DNA of 34,790 bases from Catenulispora pinisilvae (GTDB lineage: Bacteria; Actinomycetota; Actinomycetes; Streptomycetales; Catenulisporaceae). The stretch is taken from contig NZ_JAAFZA010000104.1 in assembly GCF_015356865.1 (NCBI RefSeq), positions 1 to 34,790 of the forward strand. The letters run 5' to 3'. Of the stretch, positions 7,210 through 15,379 are shown in pieces. Within the stretch, counting starts at the first letter, position 1; each line of letters starts with the position of its first letter. The position numbers and the translations under genes were made by a program. A model generated the notes under the pieces. It did no database searches, had not been told where the DNA came from, and saw only the letters and a program-made list of their open reading frames with translations.

Positions 7210-8841
7210 ATGAGCGAGGAGTCCGCACGTCCGGAACAGCACGGCGTCAGTCGCCGCGAAGTGATCGCCGGATCGGCGGGGGCGCTCGGTGCCGCCGCGC
7301 TGGCCGGCGTCGGCTCGGCACAGGGCGGGCAGTCGCAGAGCGGGCAGTCGCACGGTGGGCAGCCCACTGACGCCCAGAAGAAGCTGCTGGACGCGGCCAT
7401 GGCGGCGTCGGCGAGCGGCGCGGCCAGCCTGAGCGACGTCGAGCATGTCGTGGTCCTGATGCAGGAGAACCGCTCCTTCGACCAGTACTTCGGGACGCTG
7501 TCCGGCGTGCGGGGCTTCTCCGACCCGGCGGTGCCGACGCAGACGGTCGGCGGGACGACGTACCCGGTCTACGACCAGTTCGGTTTCGCGCCCGGCATCG
7601 GCGCGTCCGGGACCGGCTACTTGCAGCCCTTCCGCCTGGTGAGCAACCCGCCGCTGGAGAACGGGCAGACCACCAACGACGTCTCGCACAGCTGGGCCAC
7701 CCAGCACCAGAGCTGGAACGACGGCGCCATGGACGCCTTCATCACCGCGCACCTGGCTGCCGACGGCGCCACCAACGGCCCGGTGACCATGGGCTACTAC
7801 ACGCGCCAAGATCTTGCTTTCTACCATGCGCTGGCCGACGCCTTCACGATCTGCGACGGCTACCACTGCTCGGTGCTCGGCCCCACCGACCCCAACCGGC
7901 TGATGCTGATGTCGGCCTCGATCGACCCCGAGGGGACGCACGGCGGGCCGGTGGTGCAGACGTTCGGCAACCGGATCGCCGAGACCGGCAAGCTGAGCTG
8001 GGAGACGATGCCGGAGCGGCTGCTGGCGGCCGGGGTGGGCTGGAAGGTCTACAACGACCCGATCGGCCTGGCGGCGCTGAGTCCGTTGCCCTACTTCAAG
8101 AACTACGACGACCCGTTCTCCATCACCGGGCTGGAGCTGATCGGCCGCGGCCTGACGCCGAACTACCCGGCCGACTTCAAGGCCGACATCGCCGCCGGCA
8201 AGCTGCCGTCGGTGTCGTGGATCATCCCGCCGGTCGCGGAGTGCGAGCATCCGGCCGCGCCGCCGTATTACGGCGAGTACTTCGTGCAGCAGGTGTTGGC
8301 CGCGCTGGTGTCCAACCCGGACGTCTGGGCCCGCACGGTCGTGTTCGTGGTCTACGACGAGAACGGCGGCTTCTTCGACCACGTCACTCCGCCGACCGCG
8401 CCGCAGGGCACGGCCGGGGAGTGGCTGGCCACTCTGCCCTCGGCCGCCGGCGGCGTGGACGGCCCGATCGGCCTGGGTTTCCGCACCCCCGCGTTGGTGA
8501 TCTCGCCGTTCAGCGCGGGCGGGTTCAAGTACTCGGGCACCCTGGACCACACCTCTGTGCTGCGCTTCATCGAGACCCGTTTCGGGGTCACGGTGCCGAA
8601 CCTGTCCGACTGGCGCCGGGACGTGACCGGCGACTTCACCGGCGCGCTGAACCTGAGCGCGCCGGCGAACCCCGCGTTCCCGACGCTGCCGGTGGTCTCG
8701 ATCGGCGACACGTCGGTGGCCGAGCAGGCGGTGCTCAACGCGCTGGCCGGGACGCTGGACGTCGGCATCCCGTATCCGCTGCCGACGTCGAACAGCATGC
8801 CGGTGCAGGAGAGCTCGCCTGCTCGGCCGGAGGTTCCGTAG
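7210..8841 (+). CDS. Tat-exported phospholipase C / phosphoesterase family enzyme
   Basis: A 543-residue secreted hydrolase. The N-terminus has a twin-arginine signal (SRREVIAG, residues 14-21, then an alanine-rich hydrophobic stretch), followed by a short Gln/Gly/Ser linker (37-52). The catalytic domain opens with VVVLMQENRSFDQYFG (about 80-95), the hallmark of the phospholipase C/AcpA phosphoesterase family, and later has FVVYDENGGFFDHVTPP and SPFSAGG, which supply metal and substrate ligands in this family. Members cleave phospholipid head groups or other phosphoesters outside the cytoplasm; the exact substrate is not readable. ATG 7210 is chosen for its GGAGG Shine-Dalgarno. The usual C-terminal beta-sandwich repeats of large PLCs are absent. 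It converges with the gene at 8894. Confidence 0.9.
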   Translation: MSEESARPEQHGVSRREVIAGSAGALGAAALAGVGSAQGGQSQSGQSHGGQPTDAQKKLLDAAMAASASGAASLSDVEHVVVLMQENRSFDQYFGTLSGVRGFSDPAVPTQTVGGTTYPVYDQFGFAPGIGASGTGYLQPFRLVSNPPLENGQTTNDVSHSWATQHQSWNDGAMDAFITAHLAADGATNGPVTMGYYTRQDLAFYHALADAFTICDGYHCSVLGPTDPNRLMLMSASIDPEGTHGGPVVQTFGNRIAETGKLSWETMPERLLAAGVGWKVYNDPIGLAALSPLPYFKNYDDPFSITGLELIGRGLTPNYPADFKADIAAGKLPSVSWIIPPVAECEHPAAPPYYGEYFVQQVLAALVSNPDVWARTVVFVVYDENGGFFDHVTPPTAPQGTAGEWLATLPSAAGGVDGPIGLGFRTPALVISPFSAGGFKYSGTLDHTSVLRFIETRFGVTVPNLSDWRRDVTGDFTGALNLSAPANPAFPTLPVVSIGDTSVAEQAVLNALAGTLDVGIPYPLPTSNSMPVQESSPARPEVP

Positions 8842-8903
8842 CTAGAACGCAGAGCTAGAACGCGCAGCTAGTGTGCGAAGCCAGAACACGTAGCTAGAAC
8901 GTG
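8838..8903. repeat. GTAGCTAGAACG repeats holding the stop codons of two convergent genes
   Basis: GTAGCTAGAACG occurs exactly at 8838-8849 and 8890-8901, with degenerate copies at 8852-8865 and 8866-8889. The first copy contains the plus-strand TAG of the phosphoesterase (8839-8841). The last copy contains CTA 8894-8896, which is the minus-strand TAG of the nitrilase-like gene. The core TAGCTA is self-complementary, so one unit can end genes on both strands. Confidence 0.7.
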
Positions 8904-10006
8904 CTCCGTGCCTCACTCCGCGGATCCGCTACGACCCGGTGCTCCTCATACAGCCCGCCGCGGGCCTCCCGGCGCCAGGGCCGGGCGTAGCGGACCGCGA
9001 TCTCGACGTCGGCCGCGCCGTCGTCGAGGTCGCCGACCACGACGGCCGGATCGGTGGACGCGGCGCAGCGCGCCAGCCACGTCCCGTCCGGCCCGAGCAA
9101 GCCCGAAGGCGCGATCGCGCCCAGCGACGCGGGCGCCGCGAACGCCACGCACAGGCTGTTCGCCGCCGCGAGCCCCTGGGCCTCGGTCGCGAAAGCCTTC
9201 GTCTGCTTCGACGGGTCCGTGCCGGTCGTCCCGAACAGCACGCAGTCCACGCCCTGTTGCTCGTACGCCGCGAACAGCTCCGGGTAGTGCACCTCCATCC
9301 CGAGCAGGCAGCCGAAGCGGACGCCGTCCACGTCGAACGTCACCGTCGTCGCGCCCGGGGCGTACATGTACGTCACCTTTGTCTTCGACAGCAGGCGCTC
9401 GTCGTACCGGGACGCCACCTCGCCGCGGTCGGAGATCACGTACAGGCTGTTGTGCGGCCGGTTCGGCGCGGTGAGCTGGTGCACGGCGCCGAGCACCGTC
9501 CACAGCCGCAGTTCGCCGGCCAGCCTCGCGACGGCGGTCAGCTCCTCTTGCAGGACGTCCCACGCGAAGCGGGACCAGTCCGAGGGGCCGACTTCGTCCG
9601 GGACCGAGGACATCAGCCGCTTGTTCGGTGCGCACATGGCACCCTCGGGGAAGAGGACCAGGCGCGCGCCGGCTCCGGCCGCCTCCCGCATCAGTCCCCG
9701 TACTTGCTCGCCGGCCGCCCGCAGGCCCGCGACGTCCCGCGGGTCGTCGATGAGCGAGGTCTGCGCCACCGCCACCCGGATCCGCTTCCCGCCGGCTCCG
9801 TTGCCGCCGCTACCGACGCCACCGCCGACATCCGCGCCGACACTCACGTCGACCATTCCCGTGCGCGAATTCGCGCCAGTTCGCTGTTCTGACACCTCAG
9901 CTCCTCCTGAAGCTGTACGGAAGTGCCGAAGCGCAGCGGTGTAGGACTCGCCGGTCTTGGCGGAGCGGGCACGTACCCGCTGTTTGAACCTTCTGTTCGC
10001 TGTCAT
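8894..10006 (-). CDS. Nitrilase-superfamily protein lacking the catalytic cysteine
   Basis: A 370-residue protein. From about residue 75 it follows the carbon-nitrogen hydrolase fold: IRVAVAQTSL, RLVLFPEGA (Glu121), RPHNSLYVISDRGEVASRYD and YPELFAAYEQQGVDCVLFG. In active nitrilases and amidases a GxxxC(Y/E)D..FPE motif supplies the nucleophile. Here it reads FGCLLGMEVHYPEL, with Gly236 at the cysteine position, and the lysine region (YDERLLSK) is also atypical. It is therefore probably not a conventional thiol amidase. Start choice: ATG 10006 has a GGAAGG site and adds RFKQRVRARSAKTGESYTAA, a basic segment I remember from the N-termini of other actinobacterial proteins. GTG 9895 behind AGGAGG is an alternative giving 333 residues. 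Confidence 0.8.
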   Translation of the reverse strand: MTANRRFKQRVRARSAKTGESYTAALRHFRTASGGAEVSEQRTGANSRTGMVDVSVGADVGGGVGSGGNGAGGKRIRVAVAQTSLIDDPRDVAGLRAAGEQVRGLMREAAGAGARLVLFPEGAMCAPNKRLMSSVPDEVGPSDWSRFAWDVLQEELTAVARLAGELRLWTVLGAVHQLTAPNRPHNSLYVISDRGEVASRYDERLLSKTKVTYMYAPGATTVTFDVDGVRFGCLLGMEVHYPELFAAYEQQGVDCVLFGTTGTDPSKQTKAFATEAQGLAAANSLCVAFAAPASLGAIAPSGLLGPDGTWLARCAASTDPAVVVGDLDDGAADVEIAVRYARPWRREARGGLYEEHRVVADPRSEARSTF

Positions 10007-10200
10007 CTTCGGCCTTCCACGCCCCGAGCGACGATCCCCCAGCGATCCGCCCGGAACGGCGGCACCTCGACAGCGACCTGAGACGGCGGGTCCCTTTGCC
10101 TCCGGTGTCAGGCCGTGCTGGGGACGGCCGTCGGAGGTTCGGCGTAGGTCACGCACCACCGATAATAGCGACTCGGCGCGGGTGTCAGAAGAGGGTCGGG

Positions 10201-11439
10201 CTAGTGCTGCGCGGCCAGGGCGAGTTGCCGGAGCGTGCGGAACTCTGTCGGACGGTTCATCGCCACGACGGCGGCCACCTTCCCGTCGAGCCGGAACACG
10301 ACCGAAGCGTCGCGCGATTCGGGGTCGCCGTGCACCTCGTGCTCGGTGGCCAGCTCGGGACGTCCGCAGACCTGGATCGTCACGCCGTGTTGGTCGGACC
10401 AGGACCACGGAAGCAGTGGGTACGGCGTCGGGTCGCCGACGATCGTCTTGGCGACGGCAGTGCCCTGTTCCATCGCCTCGTTCCAGTGCTCGCCGCGACG
10501 GCGGCCGCCGTGGAGGAGGTCGGGGACGCTGGCCGCGTCGCCCGCTGCGAAGACGCCGGGGGCGGGGGTGCGGCCGTATTCGTCCACGACGATGCCGTTC
10601 GCGACGGGTAGGCCCGCGGCCTCGGCGAGGGCCGTCTCGGGGACCGTGCCGACGGCCGCGACCACGACGACGGCGGGCCATACGCGGCCATCGGCAGCGG
10701 TGACACTGAGTTTGCTGCGGGTGTGGCGCTCGATCCTCGCGACGCTGACGCCGGTGTGGATCTCGACGCCGCGGTCTTGGTGCAGCGTGGCCAGGGGGTC
10801 GGCGAGCCAGGCGGGGAGGATGCGGCTCATGGGGCGGTCGGCGGCTTCCAGGACCGAGACGGCGCAACCGAGCGCGCGGGCTGAGGCGGCGACTTCCAGG
10901 CCGACCAAGCCGCCGCCGATCACCACGACCGGGCCGCGGCTGGCCAGGGCTGAGGCGAGAGTGGTCGCCGAATGCAGGCTCCTGAGATAGTGCACGCCCG
11001 GGACCCCGGCAGCCTGAGGCAATGCGCGCGGACGACTTCCGGTGGCCAGGACGAGCTTTTGGTAGCCGAGGGCGGTGCCATCGGCGAGCGTGACCGTCGA
11101 GGCGTCGGTGTCGATCGCGGTCGCCGTGCTGCCGGTCCGCAGCTCGATCGCCTGCTCGGCCCAGAACGCGTCCGGCTTCAACCGAATGCGCTCGCTCTTC
11201 ATCGTCCCGCGCAATACGTCCTTCGACAGCGGCGGCCGCCGATAAGGGGCCTCAGCCTCCGCCCCGACCAGCGTGATCCACCCCTGATACCCCTCCTTCC
11301 GCAGCGTCAGCGCGGCCGTGGCCCCCGCGATCCCGGCGCCGACTATCACCGCGTGCTCGGCGCGCTCAGGGTGTCCGGCGTGCTCGGTGTACTCGGGGTG
11401 ATCGAAGTGCTCGATGTGCTCGGCTCCCGGCTCAGACAC
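10201..11439 (-). CDS. rubB: Rubredoxin reductase (NAD(P)H:rubredoxin, FAD-dependent)
   Basis: A 412-residue flavoprotein that passes electrons from NAD(P)H to rubredoxin for the alkane hydroxylase. Motifs: FAD-binding [13 protein letters not shown] (31-43), [18 protein letters not shown], the second Rossmann motif [16 protein letters not shown] for NAD(P)H, and [13 protein letters not shown] binding the flavin. GTG 11439 overlaps the 3' end of rubA2 by 8 nt, which suggests coupling; no strong Shine-Dalgarno is seen. The first 29 residues are a His/Glu-rich repeat (His 8, 11, 14, 20, 23, 29) not usual for the family. It is the last gene of the alk operon. Confidence 0.9.
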   Translation of the reverse strand: MSEPGAEHIEHFDHPEYTEHAGHPERAEHAVIVGAGIAGATAALTLRKEGYQGWITLVGAEAEAPYRRPPLSKDVLRGTMKSERIRLKPDAFWAEQAIELRTGSTATAIDTDASTVTLADGTALGYQKLVLATGSRPRALPQAAGVPGVHYLRSLHSATTLASALASRGPVVVIGGGLVGLEVAASARALGCAVSVLEAADRPMSRILPAWLADPLATLHQDRGVEIHTGVSVARIERHTRSKLSVTAADGRVWPAVVVVAAVGTVPETALAEAAGLPVANGIVVDEYGRTPAPGVFAAGDAASVPDLLHGGRRRGEHWNEAMEQGTAVAKTIVGDPTPYPLLPWSWSDQHGVTIQVCGRPELATEHEVHGDPESRDASVVFRLDGKVAAVVAMNRPTEFRTLRQLALAAQH

Positions 11440-11620
11440 GGCTCGACTCGGCCATCGCGAAGTCGGCCTTGGCCGCGCCACAGTCCGGGCACGACCAGTC
11501 GTCCGGGATGTCCGCCCACCGCGTGCCCGGCGCGATGTCCTCCTCGGGCCAGCCCAGCGCCTCGTCGTAGACGAACCCGCAGACCTGGCACTCCCAGACT
11601 TTGTACGCTTCCTGATTCAT
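11432..11620 (-). CDS. rubA2: Rubredoxin, AlkG2-type electron carrier
   Basis: A 62-residue rubredoxin with two CxxCG knuckles ([10 protein letters not shown] and [11 protein letters not shown]) that bind one iron, plus the [20 protein letters not shown] loop. The absence of an arginine directly after the second CxxCG, and the close match to rhodococcal RubA2, place it with the AlkG2 type that transfers electrons to AlkB. It lies 4 nt after rubA1 and overlaps rubB. Confidence 0.93.
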   Translation of the reverse strand: MNQEAYKVWECQVCGFVYDEALGWPEEDIAPGTRWADIPDDWSCPDCGAAKADFAMAESSRV

Positions 11621-11624
11621 AGCT

Positions 11625-11795
11625 CTATAGCTCTTCCCGCAGCTCGAAGTCGATCTTCTCCCGTACCCCGCAGTCCGGGCACGTCCAGTCGTCCGGCACC
11701 GCCTCCCATGCCGTGCCGGCCGGGAAGCCCTCGCGCGGGTCGCCCCGGCGCTCGTCGTAGCGGTAGTCGCAGACCGGGCACTGATAGGTGCTCAT
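11625..11795 (-). CDS. rubA1: Rubredoxin, AlkG1-type
   Basis: A 56-residue rubredoxin with [10 protein letters not shown] and [13 protein letters not shown]. The Arg two residues past the second CxxC is the mark of AlkG1-type rubredoxins, which are known to be unable to replace AlkG2 in alkane hydroxylation; their own role is unclear. The ATG overlaps the stop of alkB by 4 nt (ATGA), indicating translational coupling. The gene pair rubA1-rubA2 in this order is typical of actinobacterial alkB operons. Confidence 0.92.
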   Translation of the reverse strand: MSTYQCPVCDYRYDERRGDPREGFPAGTAWEAVPDDWTCPDCGVREKIDFELREEL

Positions 11796-12964
11796 GCTTT
11801 CGCCGCCCCGTGGCGGGCCAGCAGCTTCTCCCGCTTGCGCGGCTGGAGGTTCGCCAGCCGCACGTCCCCGTCGAAGTGCGCCACCACTTTCGGGTCCATC
11901 ACCCGGCGCCACAGCGGCGGTACGTAGGCCAGCACGATCATCGTCGCGTAGCCGCTGGGCAGTTCCGGCGCGTCGTCGAAGTGCCGCAGGGCCTGGTAGC
12001 GCCGGGTCGGGTTGGCGTGGTGGTCGCTGTGCCGCTGGAGGTGGTAGAGCAGCACGTTGGAGGCGATGTTGTTGCTGTTCCAGCTGTGCCGGGGCGCGCA
12101 GCGTTCGTAGCGTTCGCCGTTCTTCTGGCGGAGCAGGCCGTAGTGCTCCAGGTAGTTCACGACCTCCAGCAGCGAGAAGCCGAACACCGCCTGGACCAAC
12201 AGATACGGCACGATCCGCACCCCGAACACGCCGATCAGCGTGCCGAACACCACGACCGACATCGCCCAGGCGTTGAGCACGTCGTTGCGCAGCGTCCACG
12301 GCTTACGGTCCGAGCGCTCCAGCCGCGCCTTCTCCAGGTGCCACCCGGAGCGGAAGCTCCCGGCGACCGAGCGCGGCCAGAAGCGGTAGAAGCTCTCGCC
12401 GAGCCGGGAGCTGGCCGGGTCCTCGGGGGTGGCCACGCGCACGTGGTGCCCGCGGTTGTGCTCGATGAAGAAGTGTCCGTACAAGGTCTGCGCCAGTGCC
12501 ACCTTCGACAGCCAGCGTTCCAGATCGTCCTTTTTGTGGCCGAGTTCGTGCGCGGTGTTGATGCCGATGCCGCCGACCGTGCCGACGCTGGCCGCCAGGC
12601 CGATCGCGTCCAGGGTGTCGAGCCGGCCGGTGGACCACAGCCACGAGGCGGTCACCAGGCCCGCGTACTGCAACGGCAGGTACAGGTAGGTGCACCAGCG
12701 GTAGTAGCGCTGACCCTCCAGGAACGCCAGCACCGAGTCCGGCGGGTTGTCGGAGTCCTTGCCGATCGCCCAGTCGAAGAGCGGGAAGATCCCGAACACC
12801 AGGATCGGCCCGGCCCACCAGGCCAGGCCCAGGCCGGTGGCAGCGGCCAGGCCCCAGGCGATCCACGGGATCATCGGGACCAGCAGGCCCAGTGGCCACA
12901 GGTACTTCTTGCCGTCCCGCCAGGAGGACTCGGCGGGGCCGGACACGGCGATCGCCGTCATCAT
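11792..12964 (-). CDS. alkB: Alkane 1-monooxygenase
   Basis: A 390-residue integral-membrane non-heme di-iron hydroxylase that oxidises the terminal methyl of medium-chain n-alkanes to 1-alcohols, with electrons from rubredoxin. All histidine boxes are present: HELGHK (139-144), EHNRGHH (168-174), NYLEHYGL (270-277, the AlkB signature HYG region) and LQRHSDHH (309-316). Hydrophobic helices fill about residues 20-135 and 230-268. Two adjacent ATGs (12964 and 12961) follow GAGGGAGCGG. It is first in the operon alkB-rubA1-rubA2-rubB, with a divergent TetR gene and a shared control region. Confidence 0.97.
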   Translation of the reverse strand: MMTAIAVSGPAESSWRDGKKYLWPLGLLVPMIPWIAWGLAAATGLGLAWWAGPILVFGIFPLFDWAIGKDSDNPPDSVLAFLEGQRYYRWCTYLYLPLQYAGLVTASWLWSTGRLDTLDAIGLAASVGTVGGIGINTAHELGHKKDDLERWLSKVALAQTLYGHFFIEHNRGHHVRVATPEDPASSRLGESFYRFWPRSVAGSFRSGWHLEKARLERSDRKPWTLRNDVLNAWAMSVVVFGTLIGVFGVRIVPYLLVQAVFGFSLLEVVNYLEHYGLLRQKNGERYERCAPRHSWNSNNIASNVLLYHLQRHSDHHANPTRRYQALRHFDDAPELPSGYATMIVLAYVPPLWRRVMDPKVVAHFDGDVRLANLQPRKREKLLARHGAAKA

Positions 12965-12999
12965 CCGCTCCCTCGTTCACCTTACAAAACAACGAGCAG

Positions 13000-13035
13000 T
13001 GTCCAGAAACTAGACAGAATCTCTAATAGTGTCAA
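13000..13035 (-). promoter_or_regulatory. alkB promoter with overlapping operator
   Basis: On the minus strand TTGACA (13035-13030), a 17-nt spacer and TAGTTT (13012-13007) form a good sigma-70-type promoter. The -10 sits inside the 17-bp inverted repeat TGTC-N9-GACA (13000-13016), and another TGTC lies within the -35. This is the likely binding site of the divergent TetR regulator; binding there would block alkB transcription. Confidence 0.6.
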
Positions 13036-13072
13036 GGAGTCGGGCCGTGCCGGTTGCCTACAATCACCAGGG

Positions 13073-13669
13073 ATGACTCGCTACACCGAATCGATCCGCG
13101 CCAGCCTGCGCGATCGCGTGCTCGACGCCGCGTACGGCCTGGTCGCCGACGCCGGCTGGGGCGGCCTGCGGATGGCGCACGTCGCCGAGCGCGCCGGGGT
13201 GAGCCGGCAGACCTGCTACACCGAGTTCGGCAGCAAGGACGCGCTCGGTCAGGCGCTGGTGATGCGCGAGGTGGACCGGTTCCTGGACGGCATCCGCGAG
13301 GTGCTGGACGGGCACGGTCCGGACCTGCGCGCCGGCGTCACCGCGGGCGTGGAGTTCACGTTGCGCACCGCCGCCGACAACGAGCTGCTGAAGGCGGTGA
13401 TCACCAGCCAGCGCGGCGGCGACGGCGAGCTGATGACGCACCTGACGACCCGGTCGGAGCCGCTGCTGGACACCGCGACCGCGATGCTCGGCGCGTATGC
13501 CGCGCACGCCTGGCCCGAGGTGGACGACTACTCGCGGGAGCTCGCGGTGGAGTGCGTGGTGCGGCTGACGGTCAGCAACATCGTGCAGCCGGTCGCCTCG
13601 CCGGAGGCGACGGCGGAGCGGATCGCGCGGATCGTGACGCGGGTGGCGTTGCTTGCGGAGCCGGAGTAG
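13073..13669 (+). CDS. TetR-family regulator, probable alk operon repressor
   Basis: A 198-residue protein with an N-terminal TetR HTH (RDRVLDAAYGLVADAGWGGL, then MAHVAERAGVSRQTCYTEFG then SKDAL, about residues 12-60) and a helical ligand-binding domain (70-198). It is transcribed divergently from alkB across a 108-bp region that carries an inverted repeat over the alkB -10 box, so local repression relieved by an alkane or fatty-acid ligand is likely; such TetR genes usually flank actinobacterial alkB operons. The ATG at 13073 has no clear Shine-Dalgarno. Its stop codon begins a downstream repeat. Confidence 0.88.
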   Translation: MTRYTESIRASLRDRVLDAAYGLVADAGWGGLRMAHVAERAGVSRQTCYTEFGSKDALGQALVMREVDRFLDGIREVLDGHGPDLRAGVTAGVEFTLRTAADNELLKAVITSQRGGDGELMTHLTTRSEPLLDTATAMLGAYAAHAWPEVDDYSRELAVECVVRLTVSNIVQPVASPEATAERIARIVTRVALLAEPE

Positions 13670-13742
13670 CCGGACTCGCGGGAGTCGGAGCAGCCGGGGT
13701 AGCCGGACTCGCCGGAACAGTCGGGGCAGCCGGAGTCGCGGC
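13666..13742 (+). repeat. 33-bp-period repeat starting at the tetR stop codon
   Basis: GTAGCCGGACTCGC occurs at 13666-13679 and again at 13699-13712. A degenerate third copy (GCAGCCGGAGTCGC) follows near 13727-13740. The tetR stop TAG (13667-13669) lies inside the first copy. Confidence 0.7.
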
Positions 13743-13827
13743 TTCGGAAGCGCAGCCGCCGGCCATTAGTCCGCTGCCGGCGATTAGTCCGCCGCATCCG
13801 GTTCGGCCGGCCCGTGGAGTGAACCGG

Positions 13828-13892
13828 CCGAGTGGACCTGCCGAGTGGACCTGCCGAGTGGGCAGGCCGAGTGGGCAGGCCGAGTGGACCGG
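13828..13892 (+). repeat. Five 13-bp tandem units between tetR and the histidine kinase
   Basis: Five head-to-tail units of CCGAGTGGACCTG or its variants CCGAGTGGGCAGG and CCGAGTGGACCGG. The 285-bp gap before the kinase gene holds this and the preceding repeat; I see no gene in it. Confidence 0.8.
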
Positions 13893-13954
13893 CCGGTTAA
13901 CCGAACTCCGGAACCTTCGTGTCTGCCCGCTGGGCACCGGGCAGTCGGTCGATC

Positions 13955-15271
13955 ATGATGGTGCCCATGCCCACCGAGCCGCCGCCGTCCGCCGAGCCCG
14001 AAGCCCCGCACATCGGCTTCGTCGCGTCGGCGCTCTACCTCGTCGCCAGCTCCGTGTTGTGGGCCGTCGGTTTCGTGATCGTCAATGCCCTGCTTCTGCT
14101 CGGGGTGGTCCTGACGGTGACGCCGCTCGGGCCGTGGGTGGTCGCGTCGGCGATCGCGGTGGCGCGGGGATTCGGACGGCTGTATCGGGGGCTGGTGTGG
14201 CGGCTGTTCGGGGTGCGGTTGGAGCCGCCCGCGGAGCGGAAGGAAGGCGGCGTCCTGACGTGGCGCCGGTTCATGCTCAGCGGCGAAGGCGGCGGCTGGA
14301 TGGAGGCGGCGTTCCTCTCGGTCCGGCTCCCGATCGCCTTGCTGAACCTGGTGATCGGCGTCGGTCTGTGGTTCTACGGGCTGCTGTGGGTCTTCTGGCC
14401 GGTGCTGCGGAACTGGGACGACCTCTACACCCGGCAGCCGGACGGCACCATCAAGCGCGGGATCCACTTGTTCGGGTTCTGGTTCTCCACTTTGCCGAGC
14501 GCATTCGTGCTCTCGGTGGTCGGACTGCTCATGGTCGCGCTGGCGGCCTGGGTCGCGCGCAAGCTGGTCACGCTCGACCTCCAGTTCTACCGCGTGGTCC
14601 TCGGCTCGGGACGCTCGGCGGTGCGCGTCCGGCAGCTGGAACGCTCGCGGAGCTACGCGGTCGACGACTCCGCGGCCACGCTCCGCCGCATCGAGCGCGA
14701 CCTGCACGACGGCGCGCAGGCCCGGCTGGTCGCCCTCGGGATGCAGCTGGTGATGCTGAAGGACACCCTCGACGGCGACTCGGCCGACCACGCGCAGCTG
14801 GCGCACACCCGCAGCCTGGTCGACCAGGCGCAGGTCACCGCGAAGACGGCGATCGCCGAGCTGCGCGACCTGGTCCGCGGGATCCATCCGCCGACGCTGG
14901 ACCAGGGTCTGGAACCGGCGCTGCGGACGCTGACCGCCAACGGCCCCATCCCGACGGACCTGACGGTGCTCGTCCCCGATCCGCGTCCGGCCGCCGCGAT
15001 CGAGACCATGGCCTACTTCTGCGCCGCCGAACTGCTGACCAACGCCGCGAAGCACGGCCGCGCCACGCGGGCGAGTGTGCTGATCGAGGTCGCCGCCGGA
15101 CACCTCACGCTGCGGGTCTCGGACGACGGCCGCGGCGGTGCCCGGACGCGGCCCGGCGGCGGCCTGGCCGGGCTCGCCGACCGGATCGGGACCGTGGACG
15201 GGACGGTCGGGATCGACAGTCCGGAGGGCGGGCCGACGGTGGTGACGGTGGCGCTGCCGATGAAGGCGTGA
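13955..15271 (+). CDS. Sensor histidine kinase (HisKA_3 type)
   Basis: A 438-residue membrane kinase. Residues about 20-205 form a multi-helix membrane sensor (hydrophobic segments near 27-58, 122-150 and 176-201) of the kind common in actinobacterial kinases. The dimerisation/phosphoacceptor region is RRIERDLHDGAQARLVALGM with His251, followed by the NarL-partner ATPase: ELRDLVRGIHPPTL, then AELLTNAAKHGRA (N box) and VSDDGRGGA (G1), with GGGLAGLADRI. It lacks the HAMP and HisKA of classical kinases. The start is uncertain among ATGs 13955, 13958 and 13967. The cognate response regulator follows after a 132-bp gap. The signal sensed is unknown; envelope stress is only a guess from the sensor type. 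Confidence 0.9.
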   Translation: MMVPMPTEPPPSAEPEAPHIGFVASALYLVASSVLWAVGFVIVNALLLLGVVLTVTPLGPWVVASAIAVARGFGRLYRGLVWRLFGVRLEPPAERKEGGVLTWRRFMLSGEGGGWMEAAFLSVRLPIALLNLVIGVGLWFYGLLWVFWPVLRNWDDLYTRQPDGTIKRGIHLFGFWFSTLPSAFVLSVVGLLMVALAAWVARKLVTLDLQFYRVVLGSGRSAVRVRQLERSRSYAVDDSAATLRRIERDLHDGAQARLVALGMQLVMLKDTLDGDSADHAQLAHTRSLVDQAQVTAKTAIAELRDLVRGIHPPTLDQGLEPALRTLTANGPIPTDLTVLVPDPRPAAAIETMAYFCAAELLTNAAKHGRATRASVLIEVAAGHLTLRVSDDGRGGARTRPGGGLAGLADRIGTVDGTVGIDSPEGGPTVVTVALPMKA

Positions 15272-15298
15272 CGATCCGCGATTTGTGACTGAGTCCCC

Positions 15299-15379
15299 GC
15301 GCCTGCGACCTGGGGTCAACCCGCTCCTGCGAGCTGGGGTCAACCCGCGCCTGCGAGCCGGGGTCAACCCGCTGCTGCC
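15299..15379 (+). repeat. 24-bp tandem repeat between kinase and response regulator
   Basis: Three full units (15299-15322, 15323-15346, 15347-15370), each ending CTGGGGTCAACCC or CCGGGGTCAACCC, plus a 9-bp partial unit. It fills most of the gap between the two genes of a two-component pair. Confidence 0.85.

Noticed and set aside
9957-10703. Arg-rich plus-strand ORF of 248 codons
   Set aside because: Antisense of the rubredoxin reductase and the nitrilase-like 5' region; composition typical of a shadow frame.
11414-13072. Plus-strand open frame running opposite the alk operon into tetR
   Set aside because: Only the last 198 codons (from 13073) have TetR structure; the rest is the antisense of alkB, the rubredoxins and the reductase.
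13828-13892. CRISPR-like array
   Set aside because: The 13-bp units are head to tail with no unique spacers, and no cas genes are present; a plain tandem repeat. The other repeats in the window are the same in this respect.
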